Virus record (IMG/VR): IMGVR_UViG_3300042562_000746
Location: 1-64,000 of that record
DNA from: a virus
Length of the DNA: 64,000 nt
Direction: 5' to 3' (one strand)
Under the pieces are notes generated by a model. The model saw only the letters and a program-made list of their open reading frames with translations. It did not search any database and had not been told where the DNA came from. Within the stretch, counting starts at the first letter, position 1. Each line of letters begins with the position of its first letter. Positions 30,792 through 40,152 of the stretch are shown in pieces. Both the position numbers and the translations under genes were made by a program.

Positions 30792-31595
30792 TTATTTTCT
30801 TTTTATAAATATTGAAATACAATTACCCAATTCCGCATACAAATTAGTTATTTTACTTACTATAAAATCAGAATATTTAAACCCTAATATTTTATTATAA
30901 TATTCAGTATCATTTCCTATTATTGGTTCTAATATTTTCCATTTTTTTTTAAAATCTGTTTTTAATAATTCTGCTATTTGATTTTTCGTATAATATTTTT
31001 CAAATAAATAATTATTTTTATTAAATATTACATCATGCATTCCCAACTCATTCTTAATCAAATCAGATAAACACTCTAATTTAATAAATGTTACTTTATT
31101 AAAAAATTCATAATTTGTTATAAGATTGGTATAAAGCGATTCAAATTTTGGATAATAATGAGAAAACATTCCATTTGTATTTTGTGTATTATTTTTAAAA
31201 TGAATAGGTTTGGCTAAATCGTCTATCATTTTTTTTAGTATATCATATTTTAATATATCTTCTTTTTCTTTAACTCTTATATAAAAATTATTAATTTGTG
31301 TTTTCACTTGATTATCAGGATGTGTATCGGTAAGACCATTATGTTCAGTTAATACGGCAGATAAGAAATGCTGCATAGGTTCTCTGATTATCCAGTATAT
31401 TTTATCTACCTTATTTATGATATCTGAATCTCTATAATCGTATGATATAAATTTAGAAGAATCTGATAAAAATCTACTACCACATTTATTAGATGTTATT
31501 ATTAACGTATTTTCAAATATAAAAAATTTAGTACCCGCTGAATCAAATATTTCCATTATATCAACTAGCTTATTGTCTAAACTATTAGATGCCAT
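30792..31595 (-). CDS. Sulfotransferase-like protein
   Basis: 267 residues. LIITSNKCGSRFLSD near residue 30 fits the 5'-phosphosulfate loop and KIYWIIREPMQHFLSA near residue 65 the 3'-phosphate motif (R, S spacing) of PAPS-dependent sulfotransferases. The remainder is helical and lysine rich. Sulfating a surface sugar would fit its place beside SGNH hydrolases and glycosyltransferases, but the acceptor is unknown. It overlaps the SGNH gene by 11 bases. Confidence 0.65.
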   Translation of the reverse strand: MASNSLDNKLVDIMEIFDSAGTKFFIFENTLIITSNKCGSRFLSDSSKFISYDYRDSDIINKVDKIYWIIREPMQHFLSAVLTEHNGLTDTHPDNQVKTQINNFYIRVKEKEDILKYDILKKMIDDLAKPIHFKNNTQNTNGMFSHYYPKFESLYTNLITNYEFFNKVTFIKLECLSDLIKNELGMHDVIFNKNNYLFEKYYTKNQIAELLKTDFKKKWKILEPIIGNDTEYYNKILGFKYSDFIVSKITNLYAELGNCISIFIKRK

Positions 31596-32433
31596 ACTTG
31601 TTGTTTATATTTTCAATAATTTGTTTAGCAATAAGTCTAGAACCTCTAATTGAATTATGCTCATCCACCTCTACTGAATTTGTATCTTTTGTGATTGTTG
31701 CTTTTTCATAATCTCTGTAATATTCTAACAACGATTTTATATCTGCTTTATCACTATGTGTAAATGTTATAGTATTTGGTAGTATTAATTTGTCAATTAC
31801 ATCTTTAATCTTATTTTCACCTACATATTTTAATGTAGTTTCATTTAATTGTTCTATCGGAAATTCATCTAATAAAATTAAATATTCACCACCATTTTGT
31901 TTAATATAGGATATAACGCCAATCAATGAATGTAAATCTTCTAAAAAAGCTATATCAGATGCAAAGAAGTTTGGTGCAAATTCATTAATTAATACTCTAT
32001 GAATATACGGGTCCATACTATCGTAGTTATCAAAATTTGCCGTATAATTTACATATCGTTTTTGTAATTCAATATACATTTCACGTCTAACTCCAATCGG
32101 CCACTCTAATATGAATAAAGTATCTTTAACTAATTCATTATTATTTAGCATCCAATTCATTGTTTTACGAACTGCTCTTTGTAATGAACCACCATATATC
32201 GATTCATCTATTACATTGATACCATAATGTTCTTTTAATCTACCACCAATGTTAAATTTTTGCCTAACCCAATCGTAATTATTAAATGGTGTTTTTCCGT
32301 TATAATGTACAGGATGTGATGTATCTATATCGTTTGTTTCTTCAAAAAATTGGAATGTATTTGGATTAGAATGTCCCATGCCCCACATAAACGAACAACC
32401 ATTGAGATATATTTGTTTAAATTTAAATGACAT
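31585..32433 (-). CDS. SGNH/GDSL-type hydrolase-like protein 1
   Basis: 282 residues. Block I LNGCSFMWGMG (nucleophile serine), block II glycine in YGGSLQRA, and block V VDEHNSIRGSRLIA with the D-x-x-H pair near the C-terminus. Family members hydrolyse ester or acetyl groups on glycans or lipids. Three such genes lie within 4.5 kb (also 32423-33184 and 34993-35835). No signal peptide, so it may act on cytoplasmic precursors or within the virion. Confidence 0.75.
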   Translation of the reverse strand: MSFKFKQIYLNGCSFMWGMGHSNPNTFQFFEETNDIDTSHPVHYNGKTPFNNYDWVRQKFNIGGRLKEHYGINVIDESIYGGSLQRAVRKTMNWMLNNNELVKDTLFILEWPIGVRREMYIELQKRYVNYTANFDNYDSMDPYIHRVLINEFAPNFFASDIAFLEDLHSLIGVISYIKQNGGEYLILLDEFPIEQLNETTLKYVGENKIKDVIDKLILPNTITFTHSDKADIKSLLEYYRDYEKATITKDTNSVEVDEHNSIRGSRLIAKQIIENINNKYGI

Positions 32434-33184
32434 CGTTTTGTTTTAAGAAATTATACAACTTTTTAGCATATTTTTTATTATGCTCTGCTCCAGCGTGTTT
32501 TATATCTGCCGATTTATCTATGAAATTGTCATAATCACCATCAAATCTATTTTCTTCCTTAATTGTAGTATCATTTAAGAAACTACCATTCCATACCATA
32601 GGAACATTATTTAATTTACAAAAATATGTAATCAATAGATGATTTTTATACCAATTAATTAAATCATTTTCATCTTGTGTAATTTCTAAAAAACCAGCAT
32701 GCTCTTTTTTGCCCAAATCATCCTCTAAAAAATATCCCCAAGGATTAACGTGAAATGGTTCTAAGTCACCAGTACCTGTATAATATTCTTTTCGAGATGG
32801 ATATGTATACATTATATTAACTAATTGTGGTCTTGCTGTTTTAAAGTAAGTTTGTAAACATCTGAAAATATAGTCATTACTTCTACCACCAAATCCAAAA
32901 TTCAAATCTACTGCACCCGGTATAAGTTTACATAATTGATGTGACCATGTTTCCTCATCGTTAACACCAACACCTTCGGTATGTGAATCACCAATACTCA
33001 TAATTCTAAATCCATCTTTGTAAATAGAATCACCTCTATATCCTAATTCATTATAGGTATACCAGCAGTTGCCACTTTGGTCTGAACCACTTCCATTAAA
33101 TTTTTGATTAACTCGTTCGTGTAGTCGCCATTTACAGGTAGCAACATCAAAACCATCTTTTGTCCAAAACTTTATTCCTTTCAT
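32423..33184 (-). CDS. SGNH/GDSL-type hydrolase-like protein 2
   Basis: 253 residues. Canonical GDSHTEGVGV (block I, serine about residue 70), GFGGRSNDYIFRC (block III-like, with Asn) and DIKHAGAEHN (catalytic D-x-x-H). Closest by eye to phage and bacterial sugar O-acetyl esterases or transferases. It has its own promoter (33191-33222) and overlaps the next SGNH gene. Confidence 0.8.
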   Translation of the reverse strand: MKGIKFWTKDGFDVATCKWRLHERVNQKFNGSGSDQSGNCWYTYNELGYRGDSIYKDGFRIMSIGDSHTEGVGVNDEETWSHQLCKLIPGAVDLNFGFGGRSNDYIFRCLQTYFKTARPQLVNIMYTYPSRKEYYTGTGDLEPFHVNPWGYFLEDDLGKKEHAGFLEITQDENDLINWYKNHLLITYFCKLNNVPMVWNGSFLNDTTIKEENRFDGDYDNFIDKSADIKHAGAEHNKKYAKKLYNFLKQNDVI

Positions 33185-33190
33185 ATATAA

Positions 33191-33222
33191 CTAATTTAAT
33201 AAATAAAAACTATATTACCAAA
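33191..33222 (-). promoter_or_regulatory. Promoter, 20-nt spacing, for the SGNH/sulfotransferase unit
   Basis: TTTG at 33222-33219, exactly 20 nt, TAAATTAG at 33198-33191; start 33184. It sits directly after the stop of 33223-34038. Confidence 0.7.
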
Positions 33223-34038
33223 TTAAAGCTTAGCTAATTGTATTCTAAATTTAACGTTTGGATATTTTTTTTCTAATTGTTGTACTGCTGATATATTTTT
33301 TTGGGAATCATCTATAAAGAATATATCATCATATCCCTTTTTAATCATATCCTCAATGTACTTTGCTTTCTTTTGTGGGTCTGCATCACCTAATGCCATT
33401 ACATAGATACTACCCATACCAATATCTTTTAAGTATTGTTTAACAGGTGCATATGCTGAACGAGCAGTTAATATAGTTACTCTACGTTCCCCTTCACTAC
33501 TTACAAATCTTTTAAGTAATTTTGTATAACCCAGTATTTGTTCGGGTTCGTTTACATTGTTGAAATCTGAAAAATCAAATTGGTCACCTTGTTTTGGTGT
33601 ATAAACTGCATATTCCCCAGGACTTAATTTAGATTTTTTTCCACCTCTATGTGTTACAAAAATAAATGATTTTGTTTTTACTAATGTATCATCGAAATCA
33701 AATATTCTTAATTTCTTATCTTCTGCCATTAAATCTCTTAATAACATTGATTCCTTTACATTCAACTTATCATCTTCAATATGTCCATCAACTGGCTCAT
33801 ATCCTCTATTTATTTTATCTTTCTTTTTATCATATGGTTCTTGTACACCAGGTTCATTTGGTTCACCATCATCAGAATCAACCGTGTGTTTTTCTGCCGG
33901 TGCTCCCATATGTTTAGTATAGGTAGATGTAGCGTGATGTTGATTAAAATCACGTTCTGCTTCGGTTTTTTCAGTATCGGAAAGACCTGTATTTAAATGC
34001 TTACCTGTATCTTCTAACAAATCTTTTAACTTTATCAT
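33223..34038 (-). CDS. HAD-like protein with disordered N-terminal region
   Basis: Start taken at MIKLKDLLEDTGKH (34038); 271 residues. The first 100 are polar and proline/glycine/aspartate rich with a histidine-rich run (QHHATSTYTKHMGAPAEKH). The HAD core follows: LRIFDFDDTLVKTK (motif I), RVTILTARSAYAPV (motif II), IFFIDDSQKN (motif IV). The MIKLKDLL start resembles MILLKNLLNE of the adjacent gene, possibly a shared virion-targeting peptide. Phosphatase or polynucleotide-phosphatase activity is inferred. Confidence 0.75.
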   Translation of the reverse strand: MIKLKDLLEDTGKHLNTGLSDTEKTEAERDFNQHHATSTYTKHMGAPAEKHTVDSDDGEPNEPGVQEPYDKKKDKINRGYEPVDGHIEDDKLNVKESMLLRDLMAEDKKLRIFDFDDTLVKTKSFIFVTHRGGKKSKLSPGEYAVYTPKQGDQFDFSDFNNVNEPEQILGYTKLLKRFVSSEGERRVTILTARSAYAPVKQYLKDIGMGSIYVMALGDADPQKKAKYIEDMIKKGYDDIFFIDDSQKNISAVQQLEKKYPNVKFRIQLAKL

Positions 34039-34355
34039 AGTCCACACATTTTTGTAAATTCACCTCTATTATAAATAACATTCTCTTTATTGAATTTTTC
34101 AATCATAGAATGCAATACTTCTTCTCTATTTTTCATATCTCTAATCATATGCACAATTTCTGCAACACCCACTACCATATCTCTATCGTTTTCATGTCCA
34201 TCTTCTTCATTTACTTTTTTATTATCATGTCCACACTTGTGACAAACATAGATATTTTTTCCACCGTCTATAATATCCCAAGACCACTTGCATTTGTCAC
34301 AAATTATTTCTTTATTTGTTACAACTTCATTTAATAAATTTTTCAAAAGTATCAT
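34035..34355 (-). CDS. Zinc-ribbon protein with CDKCKWSW motif
   Basis: 106 residues. IICDKCKWSWDIIDGGKN then YVCHKCGHDN gives two CxxC pairs, a zinc ribbon whose CDKCxWSW form is recurrent in marine T4-type phages. The acidic middle is followed by a helical C-terminus (AEIVHMIRDMKNREEV). The N-terminus MILLKNLLNE resembles its neighbour's. Likely virion-associated, function unknown. Confidence 0.74.
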   Translation of the reverse strand: MILLKNLLNEVVTNKEIICDKCKWSWDIIDGGKNIYVCHKCGHDNKKVNEEDGHENDRDMVVGVAEIVHMIRDMKNREEVLHSMIEKFNKENVIYNRGEFTKMCGL

Positions 34356-34570
34356 TTAGGATGTTTATTTAAATATCGTGTAAGTAATATATAAGATAAC
34401 CAAAAACAACCTGAAATTGAGTAAAAGATAACGTCTGCTCCCCAATACGAACCTGTCAATTCCATCATTAGTTTGAATAGTGCATCGTAACCCAGTGGTA
34501 GAAAGAACATCGCTAACATTAGTGATGTATCTTTTAAAACAGTTATTCTCTTTTTTGTCTGTTTTTCCAT
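34352..34570 (-). CDS. Small membrane protein (72 aa)
   Basis: 72 residues with two hydrophobic segments (LMLAMFFLPLGYDALFKLMM and VIFYSISGCFWLSYILLT) and a basic N-terminus. It could be a holin-type pore or a membrane accessory protein; not recognised. The 34571-34629 gap holds nothing I can support. Confidence 0.66.
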   Translation of the reverse strand: MEKQTKKRITVLKDTSLMLAMFFLPLGYDALFKLMMELTGSYWGADVIFYSISGCFWLSYILLTRYLNKHPK

Positions 34571-34629
34571 TTTTTAGTATTATACTATCACCGTCCATTT
34601 AGGCCCTGATTTCGTTATTAATATTGAAC

Positions 34630-34950
34630 TTATCCATTCAATTGTTTCTTGTCTGATTTAGTTGATGTTTTTGCTAATTTTTCATTTTCTTTTGTAAGAA
34701 ATTCAACTTTAACCGATAGTGCTGCTACTTGTTTAGTTAAATCTAAAATCATCATTCGTAAATCATCTTTTTCTTTACCGGCTGCTTCTAATAATCCTTC
34801 TAATTTAGCAATTCTATCTTTACAATCGTGTCTAATAAAATCTTCATCTCTTTCTTTATGCATTGCTCTTTTTTCATAGAATCTCCATGCAGATGCTCCA
34901 CCTAAAATTGAAATTGCGGTTATTAATACGGTATATGCGTTTTGGTCCAT
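34630..34950 (-). CDS. Membrane-anchored coiled-coil protein (106 aa)
   Basis: 106 residues: N-terminal membrane helix (YTVLITAISILGGASAWRFY), then a long charged coiled coil (IAKLEGLLEAAGKEKDDLRM; LSVKVEFLTKENEKLAK). It resembles inner-membrane spanin or holin-associated proteins in topology. A/T-rich AATATTTATATTATAG lies upstream with no 20-nt promoter. Confidence 0.66.
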   Translation of the reverse strand: MDQNAYTVLITAISILGGASAWRFYEKRAMHKERDEDFIRHDCKDRIAKLEGLLEAAGKEKDDLRMMILDLTKQVAALSVKVEFLTKENEKLAKTSTKSDKKQLNG

Positions 34951-34992
34951 TGTTTTTGTGTATTTAAGGGGGTTAATACTATAATATAAATA

Positions 34993-35835
34993 TTAAATAA
35001 TTGAATGAAATGATGTATAATATCCAGGATCATTTAATATACTATTATATATATTATCCGCTACAATTTCATGTGCTTCAAAATTAGGATGCGAATCATC
35101 TATTCCTAAATCATCTACTACTCTTAATTTATTTATAGTTACAAAATCAAAGATATTAGAAAATGAAATACCATTATGTTGAATTTTTACAAATATATTC
35201 TCATCAAATTTATCCAAATTTTCTTTGTAATCATCTGAATATGATATTACTTTTAATATAACACCTTTACTTTTTAAAATTTTATGTAGTATATTAATCT
35301 TACTTATAAAATATGCACTTTGATTTTTTCTCCAACGTACCTCATCTAATGTAAATAATTCTAATTCTAATTCTAACTTAGTTATAAAATCATTTTTATC
35401 TACAACATCTATATTATCTATTAATTCTTTTTTTGATTTTACAAACCCATCATATGTTTCAAAATCTAATTTATAAATCTTATTTTCGTATATAAAAAAA
35501 TCTCTTGTAACATTTGTAAGTTGTAATATAACTACCTTTGGTTTAAAAAAATTATGGTCAAACTTGTCATCACCCGGTAAGTATATAGAATTAGTTGATT
35601 TTTTTATAATCTCTAATCCTTCAAAAAAATTACTTGAACCTGAACTTGATACGATTTGATTAGGTAAATCTAATTTTTTAGCTAAAATACTAGAGTATGA
35701 GTGTTTATAATTAAAATATAACTCATCAGTTGTAATTGTATTAAAATCTAATGGTAATCCTAGTTGTTTTCTTTTATAAAAGTGTAATGCTAATCCATGT
35801 GTAAATGAAGTGCCCACTGCTAATATCTTATACAT
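34993..35835 (-). CDS. SGNH/GDSL-type hydrolase-like protein 3
   Basis: 280 residues. LAVGTSFTHGLALHFYK (block I, serine about residue 10), SSSGSSNFFEGL (second block, glycine) and DDSHPNFEAHEIVADN (D-x-H pair at the C-terminus). Between lie lysine/asparagine-rich helices. Similar in plan to the two SGNH proteins to the left, but well diverged. Activity on glycan esters is inferred. Confidence 0.7.
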   Translation of the reverse strand: MYKILAVGTSFTHGLALHFYKRKQLGLPLDFNTITTDELYFNYKHSYSSILAKKLDLPNQIVSSSGSSNFFEGLEIIKKSTNSIYLPGDDKFDHNFFKPKVVILQLTNVTRDFFIYENKIYKLDFETYDGFVKSKKELIDNIDVVDKNDFITKLELELELFTLDEVRWRKNQSAYFISKINILHKILKSKGVILKVISYSDDYKENLDKFDENIFVKIQHNGISFSNIFDFVTINKLRVVDDLGIDDSHPNFEAHEIVADNIYNSILNDPGYYTSFHSII

Positions 35836-35838
35836 AAC

Positions 35839-36216
35839 TTATTTTAAAGTTAATAAATACTTAGTTTGATTTAATTTACCTAATAGTTCATCTCTTAGAT
35901 TAAGTAAATCGGTATCTACTTTTGCATCAAGTGAATCTGTTAATTTTGTACACATATCAATTGCACCATCTACTACACTAATAACATTTTCATCTGAAAC
36001 ATTTATGAATGTGTAACTTAATCCCGCTACCTCTATTCTACCATATTTACCCATTGCGATTTCAGTAAATTCATCTATGTTAGCTATAATAGCATCAAAC
36101 AATCCATCTAATGCAATATGTTTAGAATAAATTTTAGTTTGCCAATGAAAGAACTTAACTTGTACTTGTAATTGAACAATATCTTGTATGTATTGTTGTA
36201 AATCTTTATTTTCCAT
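35839..36216 (-). CDS. Dps/ferritin-like helical protein (DUF5856-like)
   Basis: 125 residues, four-helix type. VKFFHWQTKIYSKHIALDGLF, with HW...H, is the signature of DUF5856 and the start of Dps-like bundles; GLFDAIIANIDEFTEIAMGK continues the first ferritin-like helix pair. If metal binding is real it could oxidise or store iron, but several usual carboxylate ligands are not evident. It overlaps the DUF3008 protein gene by 11 bases. Confidence 0.62.
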   Translation of the reverse strand: MENKDLQQYIQDIVQLQVQVKFFHWQTKIYSKHIALDGLFDAIIANIDEFTEIAMGKYGRIEVAGLSYTFINVSDENVISVVDGAIDMCTKLTDSLDAKVDTDLLNLRDELLGKLNQTKYLLTLK

Positions 36217-37879
36217 TTGAATATTGTGTTTGATTTTCAGGTTTTGGAATATTATTTCCTAATTTTTTATCTTCCTGGTCATAATATCCTTTTGATGCTT
36301 GAACAATATAGTTTTCTGCATTTGTGATATGGTCTTGTATCCATCCTGGAATATCTTTCTCTTGGTCACCTAATCTACCCATTAAATCGTTTACTGCTTT
36401 ACCAATACTCACCAATGATGCTTTTGCCATAGAAACTTCGTGGTCTTGTACACCATTACTTGCTACTACATCGCCACCTGGTTCTTGCATATCATCTTCG
36501 TTTAGTGTAGTTTCGTTTACGGATTCACCTAATCTATCAATCATTCCACTTACAACTCTGTTAGTTATTTTATGGTTATTATCATTAAAAGCTTTTAAAA
36601 TCGCTTGATAAACACTATTACTACCTTTATAGTTGAACTTATCTATCTTTAGTTTTCTACCATTTTTTAATGTTACTAAAATATAGTCCGGTTTTACAAA
36701 TTCATCCCAATCTTTGTAGAGGGGTGCCGCTTCGTTTACTATACTTTCACCGAACATACCTACGAAATCACCTTGATATCTATTACCTGGTCTTCCTGAC
36801 ATTGCGGTTGCAAAATCTTTTCTAATTTTTTCTTTCCCTTTAGATATATAGTTAAAAAGTTTTTTAGAATTTAAATTATAATCATCTATAAATTTTTGTA
36901 CTATACTATCACGTGTACCTGTCAATCCAGCAATTTCTTTTGCTTCTCTACCCGTTCCTTCACCCATTCTTCTTTTAACTATTAACTCTTTTGCTTCTTT
37001 TCTAGGTTTGATTTCATTTTTATAGAATTCACTTAGTGTTGTATAAACAGTTTCATCAACATGCTTACCCATTCTCCATCCACCACCTTTCTTTTCATAC
37101 ATCTTAACTCTTTCTGTCATTCCTCTACCTTCACATACTCTACCGGTTGCTTTCCACAAAATATCATTTGTTGGAGTAGGTTTTGTATCTCTCATTGTAC
37201 CCAATGGTCCTTCGTTTTTAGTTTTTTCACTTACACCCGGTATTACTGCTGATGGTAATGCATCTAAATCATTTGATGTTGGTTCTTCTGGTTTAGTTGT
37301 TACACTTCCTTCTTTAATATCATATGCCTTTGCATAATGTTCTAAATCTCTATTAATAGATACTAATGATGATTTATCATTTGGATTTGCTCTTTTCATT
37401 TTATTTATAATACCTTGAAAAAATTTCTTTCTTCCACCTTCTAGTTTATTTACTTTATTTTCAAAATCTTTAACTATTGCTTTAACTTTTTGTGGGTTTA
37501 ATTTTCTACCATCATTCCAATTATTAAATGCATCTTTTGCATCTTTTGCTAATTGTGCAATTCCTAATGCTGATAAAACTGTCACACCGGTTGCACCTAA
37601 TGTTAAAAGCCATGCTAATACATGTAATCCAATTATTTGAAATGAGTTTAATCCCGCATCACTACACGCTTGCATAAATTCTCTAAATACTTCTGGATTT
37701 ATAGATTCATCAATGTGGTCAGGTAATCCTTTATGTTTTGTTGATGCGAAATCTTTAGCTGATTTATCACTCATATTATCGGCTGCTTTTTCTACTTCTT
37801 TACTTGCTGGTGTTTCACCTTTTTGTGCGGCGTGGACCATTCCCATAAATTTTTGTTGTGCTTTACTTACTGCTGGCAT
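36206..37879 (-). CDS. DUF3008-domain virion-associated protein (557 aa)
   Basis: 557 residues. MPAVSKAQQKFMGMVHAAQK, then DKSAKDFASTKHKGLP at about 38-53, is the DUF3008 signature common in T4-type phages. Residues about 84-110 form a membrane-like helix (IIGLHVLAWLLTLGATGVTV), followed by a basic domain and several acidic segments ending in NE or INE, which resemble T4-type prohead protease sites. I infer a head or core protein; a membrane role is the alternative. A ribosome-binding AGAGGA precedes the start. Confidence 0.72.
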   Translation of the reverse strand: MPAVSKAQQKFMGMVHAAQKGETPASKEVEKAADNMSDKSAKDFASTKHKGLPDHIDESINPEVFREFMQACSDAGLNSFQIIGLHVLAWLLTLGATGVTVLSALGIAQLAKDAKDAFNNWNDGRKLNPQKVKAIVKDFENKVNKLEGGRKKFFQGIINKMKRANPNDKSSLVSINRDLEHYAKAYDIKEGSVTTKPEEPTSNDLDALPSAVIPGVSEKTKNEGPLGTMRDTKPTPTNDILWKATGRVCEGRGMTERVKMYEKKGGGWRMGKHVDETVYTTLSEFYKNEIKPRKEAKELIVKRRMGEGTGREAKEIAGLTGTRDSIVQKFIDDYNLNSKKLFNYISKGKEKIRKDFATAMSGRPGNRYQGDFVGMFGESIVNEAAPLYKDWDEFVKPDYILVTLKNGRKLKIDKFNYKGSNSVYQAILKAFNDNNHKITNRVVSGMIDRLGESVNETTLNEDDMQEPGGDVVASNGVQDHEVSMAKASLVSIGKAVNDLMGRLGDQEKDIPGWIQDHITNAENYIVQASKGYYDQEDKKLGNNIPKPENQTQYSNGK

Positions 37880-37910
37880 ATTTGTTTTCCTCTAATATAT
37901 AAATATAAGA

Positions 37911-39029
37911 TTAATTTACTTTAATTAATTCATTTTGATATTCATTGTAGTTTTTTATATATAGATTAAATATATCTATTTTGAATTGCCCAATTTGTGT
38001 ATTTTGTTTTAATACATATGGTACTTTCATTAAAAATTCTATGTTTTCGTTTGTTAGATGTTCTGCATTTATTGTCACAAAACTATCATTGGTAAGTTCA
38101 TCATTAATATCTTTTAACTTACTAACACCCTCAACTTGACCCAAATTATTAGTGTATATAGTTGTAAAGTATGGTTCTAAAAATATAACTAAATCTTGTG
38201 GTGCATTATAAATGATTAACCCAATGTTATATTTTGGCATTGGAATTGGTTTGTGATTTATATCAAAATACCATATACACCCCCATTTTCTAATATATTT
38301 TTTTGTATCGGTATCTATTCTACTTTGATAATCATCTTGTACTTTTTGTAAATCACCACCTTCAAATTTATGCCCTCTTTGTGTAAAATGATAAACTAAT
38401 GCATCTCTACTTTGTATAATATCAAATCCACCAATTACCATTCTATGAAAAATATCAACATCTTCGATTGTTTGAAAATTTGTATCGTGTCCACCTAATA
38501 TATTAATGTACTCATCTTTCAATACAAACCAAGGTGCAAATATACCATTGTTAGTTGTATTTTTTTCTATCGTTTCATAGAACTCATCAAACTTAGATTG
38601 ATTAAACTCATTTGGATATGTACCTGCATCTAATTGATATTTTTCCTTACCTGCTGGATGAATTGGTGGCTCTACACACATACCACATACGATTTTATTT
38701 GTTCCCACATACTTCAAAATATTCTCAAAGAAATTTTTGTGAACTATCATATCTGCGTGCAAAATCCCTATTACAGGTCTACTTGCTATTTGAAATCCAT
38801 AATCGTATAAAACAGGATGTCCAAGTTTTTCACTATATATGTGGGTAATTGTATTTGTATGTTTTAATGATAATAACCATTCATTTGTTCCATCATTACA
38901 CCCATCCCCATATAGTATAACTTCAATATCGTCAGAAATATCTCTAACTGATTTATATACTAATTTTAAATACTCTAAGTTATTATAACTTGGTATTACT
39001 ACTGAAATGTCTTTTAATTCGTAACTCAT
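37911..39029 (-). CDS. Family 2 glycosyltransferase (GT-A)
   Basis: 372 residues. ISVVIPSYNNLEYLKLVYKS begins the GT2 Rossmann domain; ILYGDGCNDGTNEWL is the first aspartate region and GILHADMIVHKNFF the metal-binding DxD equivalent; a later GGHDTNFQTIEDVDIFHRM fits the GT2 ED motif. Soluble. First of six consecutive genes in a sugar-transfer block; it overlaps the next by ATGA. Confidence 0.86.
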   Translation of the reverse strand: MSYELKDISVVIPSYNNLEYLKLVYKSVRDISDDIEVILYGDGCNDGTNEWLLSLKHTNTITHIYSEKLGHPVLYDYGFQIASRPVIGILHADMIVHKNFFENILKYVGTNKIVCGMCVEPPIHPAGKEKYQLDAGTYPNEFNQSKFDEFYETIEKNTTNNGIFAPWFVLKDEYINILGGHDTNFQTIEDVDIFHRMVIGGFDIIQSRDALVYHFTQRGHKFEGGDLQKVQDDYQSRIDTDTKKYIRKWGCIWYFDINHKPIPMPKYNIGLIIYNAPQDLVIFLEPYFTTIYTNNLGQVEGVSKLKDINDELTNDSFVTINAEHLTNENIEFLMKVPYVLKQNTQIGQFKIDIFNLYIKNYNEYQNELIKVN

Positions 39030-39673
39030 TCGCCTACATCTTTTATGTGTCTACCCCACCCAGCATGCTTACAATATCCTTCTGTAAATGCCATAGCAAA
39101 GTATCCTAATGAATAATAATATTTACTTAATTCTAATTCTCTACCTATTGGTTTATACCCATCTTCTGGATAATCTTTCATTTTCTTTAGTGCAGGATTG
39201 AATGTAAATCCGTGCCAATGTCCATCAAATCCCCAACTTACTCTTTGTACTTTATTTCCCATTGGAGTTAAATATACATCAGGTAAAAGTGGATGCCCTA
39301 TATCATTTGGGTCTCTTGTTTGAACACAAATAATCTTATCATCTAAATCTATAATTTCTAAACAAGCTTCTATAAATCCTTCTTTGTAAAATTCCCAATC
39401 TTCTTCCATATGAAAAACATACGGAGTAATTACATATCCATACATTTTATCAATAGTTGCAACCTGCCCTATGTTAGTAGGGTTATACCAAAAACTTACT
39501 GATGGGAATTTTTGTTTTAAATGGTCATTACATCCTACCACACCACTATCATCTATAACATGAAAGTAATCTAATTCAATTGGATATGTGTTATATTTGA
39601 AAAAACTATCTAAGGTTTTCTCTAATAAATCTGGTCTATTACAACTTGTACAAACTACACTTACTTCTTTCAT
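39026..39673 (-). CDS. Glycosyltransferase-like protein (GT-A, short)
   Basis: 215 residues. VSVVCTSCNRPDLLEKTLDS, FHVIDDSG, and VFHMEEDWEFYKEGFIEACL, in which EED takes the DxD position. Short for GT2 and similar to phage and bacterial proteins often listed as glycosyltransferases. It overlaps its neighbours, so probably part of the same pathway. Confidence 0.76.
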   Translation of the reverse strand: MKEVSVVCTSCNRPDLLEKTLDSFFKYNTYPIELDYFHVIDDSGVVGCNDHLKQKFPSVSFWYNPTNIGQVATIDKMYGYVITPYVFHMEEDWEFYKEGFIEACLEIIDLDDKIICVQTRDPNDIGHPLLPDVYLTPMGNKVQRVSWGFDGHWHGFTFNPALKKMKDYPEDGYKPIGRELELSKYYYSLGYFAMAFTEGYCKHAGWGRHIKDVGE

Positions 39674-40152
39674 AATCTTATTATTCTTTGTACCATCGGT
39701 TTGATATTAATTAATGATGGTTCAAAATATTCTTTAAATTCTTTAAAACTTTTAAAACTTTTAAATGTATTTTTTTTATCAACTATTTTTTTTAATTCAT
39801 TATTTTTTTCAATAATGTAATTTGAATTATAATTTGGGTTATGTCTACTTTTAATTTGTATTTTTAATTCTTCTTCTTTCAAATTAATTATTCCAAATTT
39901 AATATTTTTATAATAATGTTTACACTCTAATATAAAGTTTGGTGGAAATATATTTGTTAAATAAATCTGATTATCTTTATTAACCAATTCTAACATAACA
40001 TCTATTAATAATATTTCATTTTCATATTCACCATTTGGTAATGCTTTTATCACATCCCAATCCACTAAATCATAATCTTTTAATTTATTATTGTTTAGTG
40101 AACAAAATGTTGTTTTACCACTACATTCGGTTGTGAAAATTATCCAATTCAT
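39670..40152 (-). CDS. P-loop kinase-like protein (160 aa)
   Basis: 160 residues. IIFTTECSGKTTFCSL is a P-loop variant whose first glycine is replaced (TECSGKTT), followed by KDYDLVDWDVIKALPNG. The remainder is lysine rich. A nucleotide or sugar kinase is likely; whether it is active is uncertain given the altered loop. It couples two glycosyltransferase genes by overlapping stops and starts. Confidence 0.66.
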   Translation of the reverse strand: MNWIIFTTECSGKTTFCSLNNNKLKDYDLVDWDVIKALPNGEYENEILLIDVMLELVNKDNQIYLTNIFPPNFILECKHYYKNIKFGIINLKEEELKIQIKSRHNPNYNSNYIIEKNNELKKIVDKKNTFKSFKSFKEFKEYFEPSLINIKPMVQRIIRL